Positions 12,007-13,401 of a DNA stretch of 13,401 nt are shown here, one piece after another. The DNA is taken from positions 1-13,401 of the forward strand of contig JBDHUT010000018.1 in assembly GCA_039809305.1 (NCBI GenBank), written 5' to 3'. Position 1 is the first letter of the stretch. Every line of letters starts with the position of its first letter. This DNA is from JALHNF01 sp039809305 (GTDB lineage Bacteria > Patescibacteriota > Minisyncoccia > Phycocordibacterales > UBA5272). The translations under genes and the position numbers were made by a program. A model generated the notes under the pieces. It worked only from the letters and a program-made list of their open reading frames with translations. It was not told the origin of the DNA and ran no database searches.

Positions 12007-13401
12007 ATGAAAACATTAAAAACATTATTTGTGGCAGTATTTCTTCTTGTGTCTACACAAGCGACACTTGCCGTGACTGCTGGTGAATTAACAACTTCCA
12101 GTGCGAGCAATGTTGCTTGTACTATGGATGCAAAATTGTGTCCAGATGGTGTAACGTATGTTGGACGTGTTGCTCCAAAGTGTGAGTTCGCTGCATGTCC
12201 TAATGTAAGTCCTTGTGTTGATATCAAAACAGATTTGCGTGTGAATTCAACAGATGCAACTACTGGTGGAGATGTCACTAAATTACAAACATTTCTTGCG
12301 CCTCAATACCTTAAAGTAGAGCCAACAGGAAGATTTTTAGGTCTTACTCGTGCGGCTGTTGTTGATTTTCAAAAGCAATACGGTATTTCACCAGCTTTCG
12401 GTAATGTCGGACCCATCACTCGTGCAAAAATTAAAGAGCTTACATGTGGAGGCGGAGGATCTCAAACGCTTTATATAAATTCAATAGAACCATCTATTGC
12501 TAAGGTTGGGCAGACCGTAGCTCTCAGTGGCCCAGGTCTTAATTCAGGTGGTGACTTTATTCTTTTTGATGGTCATCGCATAGAAACAGATGGTTCTAAG
12601 GCTCTCAATCGTGTTGCGTTTGTTGTGCCTGAATATATAACAAATACTATCAACTGTATCACCACACCTTGCCCCCTTGGTTTTTCTAAAAAAGTTGTAC
12701 CTGGTACATATACGGTTCAAGTAGTAAATAATCTTGGAACAACCAATACTGTAAAACTCACTGTTATTGATAGTACCATTTCTCCATCAGACACAATTAA
12801 GATTTCACGAGTTGAACCAAGTGCTGCAAAAGTTGGTGCGAGTGCGATAATTTATGGTTACAATCTTTTCCGACCAGAAACACGAATTCTTTTTGATGGA
12901 ATGAGCATTTCCGGTAAACCTGTCTATACCAAAATGGCAGGAAACTTTAATTCCGCTCTTGAATTTGTTGTCCCTGGTGCCATTATTCATACGATAAATT
13001 GTATTACCACACCTTGCCCCCAACCTTTACCGGTTCCTATTGTGCCGGGAACCTATGAACTTGCTGTAGATAATAAGTATGGTCGTGATTCAGTGAAGTT
13101 CGAAGTTCTTGGTGAGACTGTTGGTGGAAAGCCATATCTCTCATACCTTAATCCAACACAAGGTTCTATTGGTACAGAAGTTGCGATTTTCGGTCAAAAC
13201 ATTAACACAGGTAATGAAAAAATTTATTTTGGAGGTTCACTTGTACCTTCTACATCTTTAGTAACTGATCGAAAGGGAGTTATCCGCTTTAAAGTTCCAC
13301 AATCTATTACTCCGTGTGGATATGATGATTCTGTATTATGTCGAATTGTGGCACAACAAGTGACTCCTGGTAAGTATGATGTTGTTGTAAAAAATAAGGA
13401 A
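12007..13401 (+). CDS. Secreted peptidoglycan-binding protein with multiple IPT/TIG domains (3' end outside window)
   Basis: The frame is open for 465 codons to the window edge. Residues 1-22 form a signal peptide (MKTLK, hydrophobic FVAVFLLV, cleavage probably after TLA), so the product is exported. A small cysteine module follows (Cys38, 45, 59, 64; motif KLCPDG and CEFAACP). Residues 70-147 are a PG_binding_1-type domain ('DVTKLQTFL....YL....TGRFLGLTRAAVVDFQKQYGI......VGPITRAKI') framed by Cys70 and Cys147, after which comes a Gly linker. Three immunoglobulin-like IPT/TIG domains occupy about 157-253, 265-367 and 377 to the edge, each with the 'P..A.VG' or 'P..GSIG' start and 'PGTY' or 'PGKY' near the last strands. 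Domains 1 and 2 share an NCITTPCP insertion. The expected role is binding cell wall and displaying an adhesive stalk; there is no catalytic domain in view. The start is set by the signal peptide. Confidence 0.85.
   Translation, partial: MKTLKTLFVAVFLLVSTQATLAVTAGELTTSSASNVACTMDAKLCPDGVTYVGRVAPKCEFAACPNVSPCVDIKTDLRVNSTDATTGGDVTKLQTFLAPQYLKVEPTGRFLGLTRAAVVDFQKQYGISPAFGNVGPITRAKIKELTCGGGGSQTLYINSIEPSIAKVGQTVALSGPGLNSGGDFILFDGHRIETDGSKALNRVAFVVPEYITNTINCITTPCPLGFSKKVVPGTYTVQVVNNLGTTNTVKLTVIDSTISPSDTIKISRVEPSAAKVGASAIIYGYNLFRPETRILFDGMSISGKPVYTKMAGNFNSALEFVVPGAIIHTINCITTPCPQPLPVPIVPGTYELAVDNKYGRDSVKFEVLGETVGGKPYLSYLNPTQGSIGTEVAIFGQNINTGNEKIYFGGSLVPSTSLVTDRKGVIRFKVPQSITPCGYDDSVLCRIVAQQVTPGKYDVVVKNKE
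12652..12675 (+). repeat. NCITTPCP insertion, copy 1 (TIG domain 1)
   Basis: Residues 216-223 read NCITTPCP. The identical octapeptide recurs 115 residues later, with 22 of 24 bases the same. The two cysteines are five residues apart and precede the PGTY strand. Confidence 0.9.
12997..13020 (+). repeat. NCITTPCP insertion, copy 2 (TIG domain 2)
   Basis: Residues 331-338 repeat the octapeptide of copy 1 at the same place in the second TIG domain. The surrounding domain sequences have diverged much more than this motif. Confidence 0.9.

Noticed and set aside
1..13401. TGA recoding as in Gracilibacteria or Absconditabacteria
   Set aside because: No in-frame TGA interrupts any gene, Trp is TGG, and all conserved Gly positions checked use GGN codons.
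1..13401. CRISPR arrays, tRNA or rRNA genes, insertion sequences
   Set aside because: No regular direct repeats with unique spacers, cloverleaf patterns, rRNA motifs or transposase-like proteins were seen; repeats are confined to coding modules.

Overview
The window looks like part of a Candidate Phyla Radiation (Patescibacteria) chromosome, most likely Parcubacteria-like. This is judged from gene content and sequence style, not from a database search. The pointers are compact ribosomal proteins with Lys/Ala/Thr-rich tails, an S10 cluster without rpmC between rplP and rpsQ, moderately AT-rich DNA, no visible Shine-Dalgarno sequences, and two large secreted or surface proteins of types common in that group: an S74-terminated fibre, and a peptidoglycan-binding/IPT-TIG protein. 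The standard genetic code fits: the complete genes end in TAA, except rpsC (TAG), and none uses TGA.

Layout. Positions 2-4093 hold the 3' part of a very large fibre-like gene: a collagen-like stretch, beta-rich repeats, a YadA-like repeat array, a Peptidase S74 self-cleaving chaperone domain, and a Pro/Asp/Thr-rich tail. A good promoter at 4121-4148 then starts a translation operon: tuf, rpsJ, rplC, rplD, rplW, rplB, rpsS, rplV, rpsC, rplP, rpsQ, rplN, rplX. Most junctions are 1-15 bases. The wider gaps hold hairpins: after tuf, before rplC, and before rpsS, where there is also an internal promoter. The operon closes with a 20-bp-stem terminator after rplX (11193-11239). rplE follows as a separate unit with its own promoter candidates, a possible 20-codon upstream ORF, and its own terminator (11926-11953). 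The rest of the spc operon (rpsN, rpsH, rplF and so on) does not follow. Instead a near-leaderless gene for a secreted peptidoglycan-binding, multi-TIG protein begins at 12007 and runs off the window.

How it works together. EF-Tu and twelve ribosomal proteins form one growth-linked unit, with an internal start at rpsS and L5 made separately. The flanking genes encode exported proteins probably concerned with the cell surface and attachment. The most noteworthy signals are the chimeric fibre with an intact S74 Ser-Lys signature, the dominance of the CGA arginine codon even in tuf, the absence of Shine-Dalgarno sites, the broken S10-spc junction, and the cysteine-bearing insertions repeated in each TIG domain. 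No RNA genes, CRISPR arrays or mobile elements were seen.
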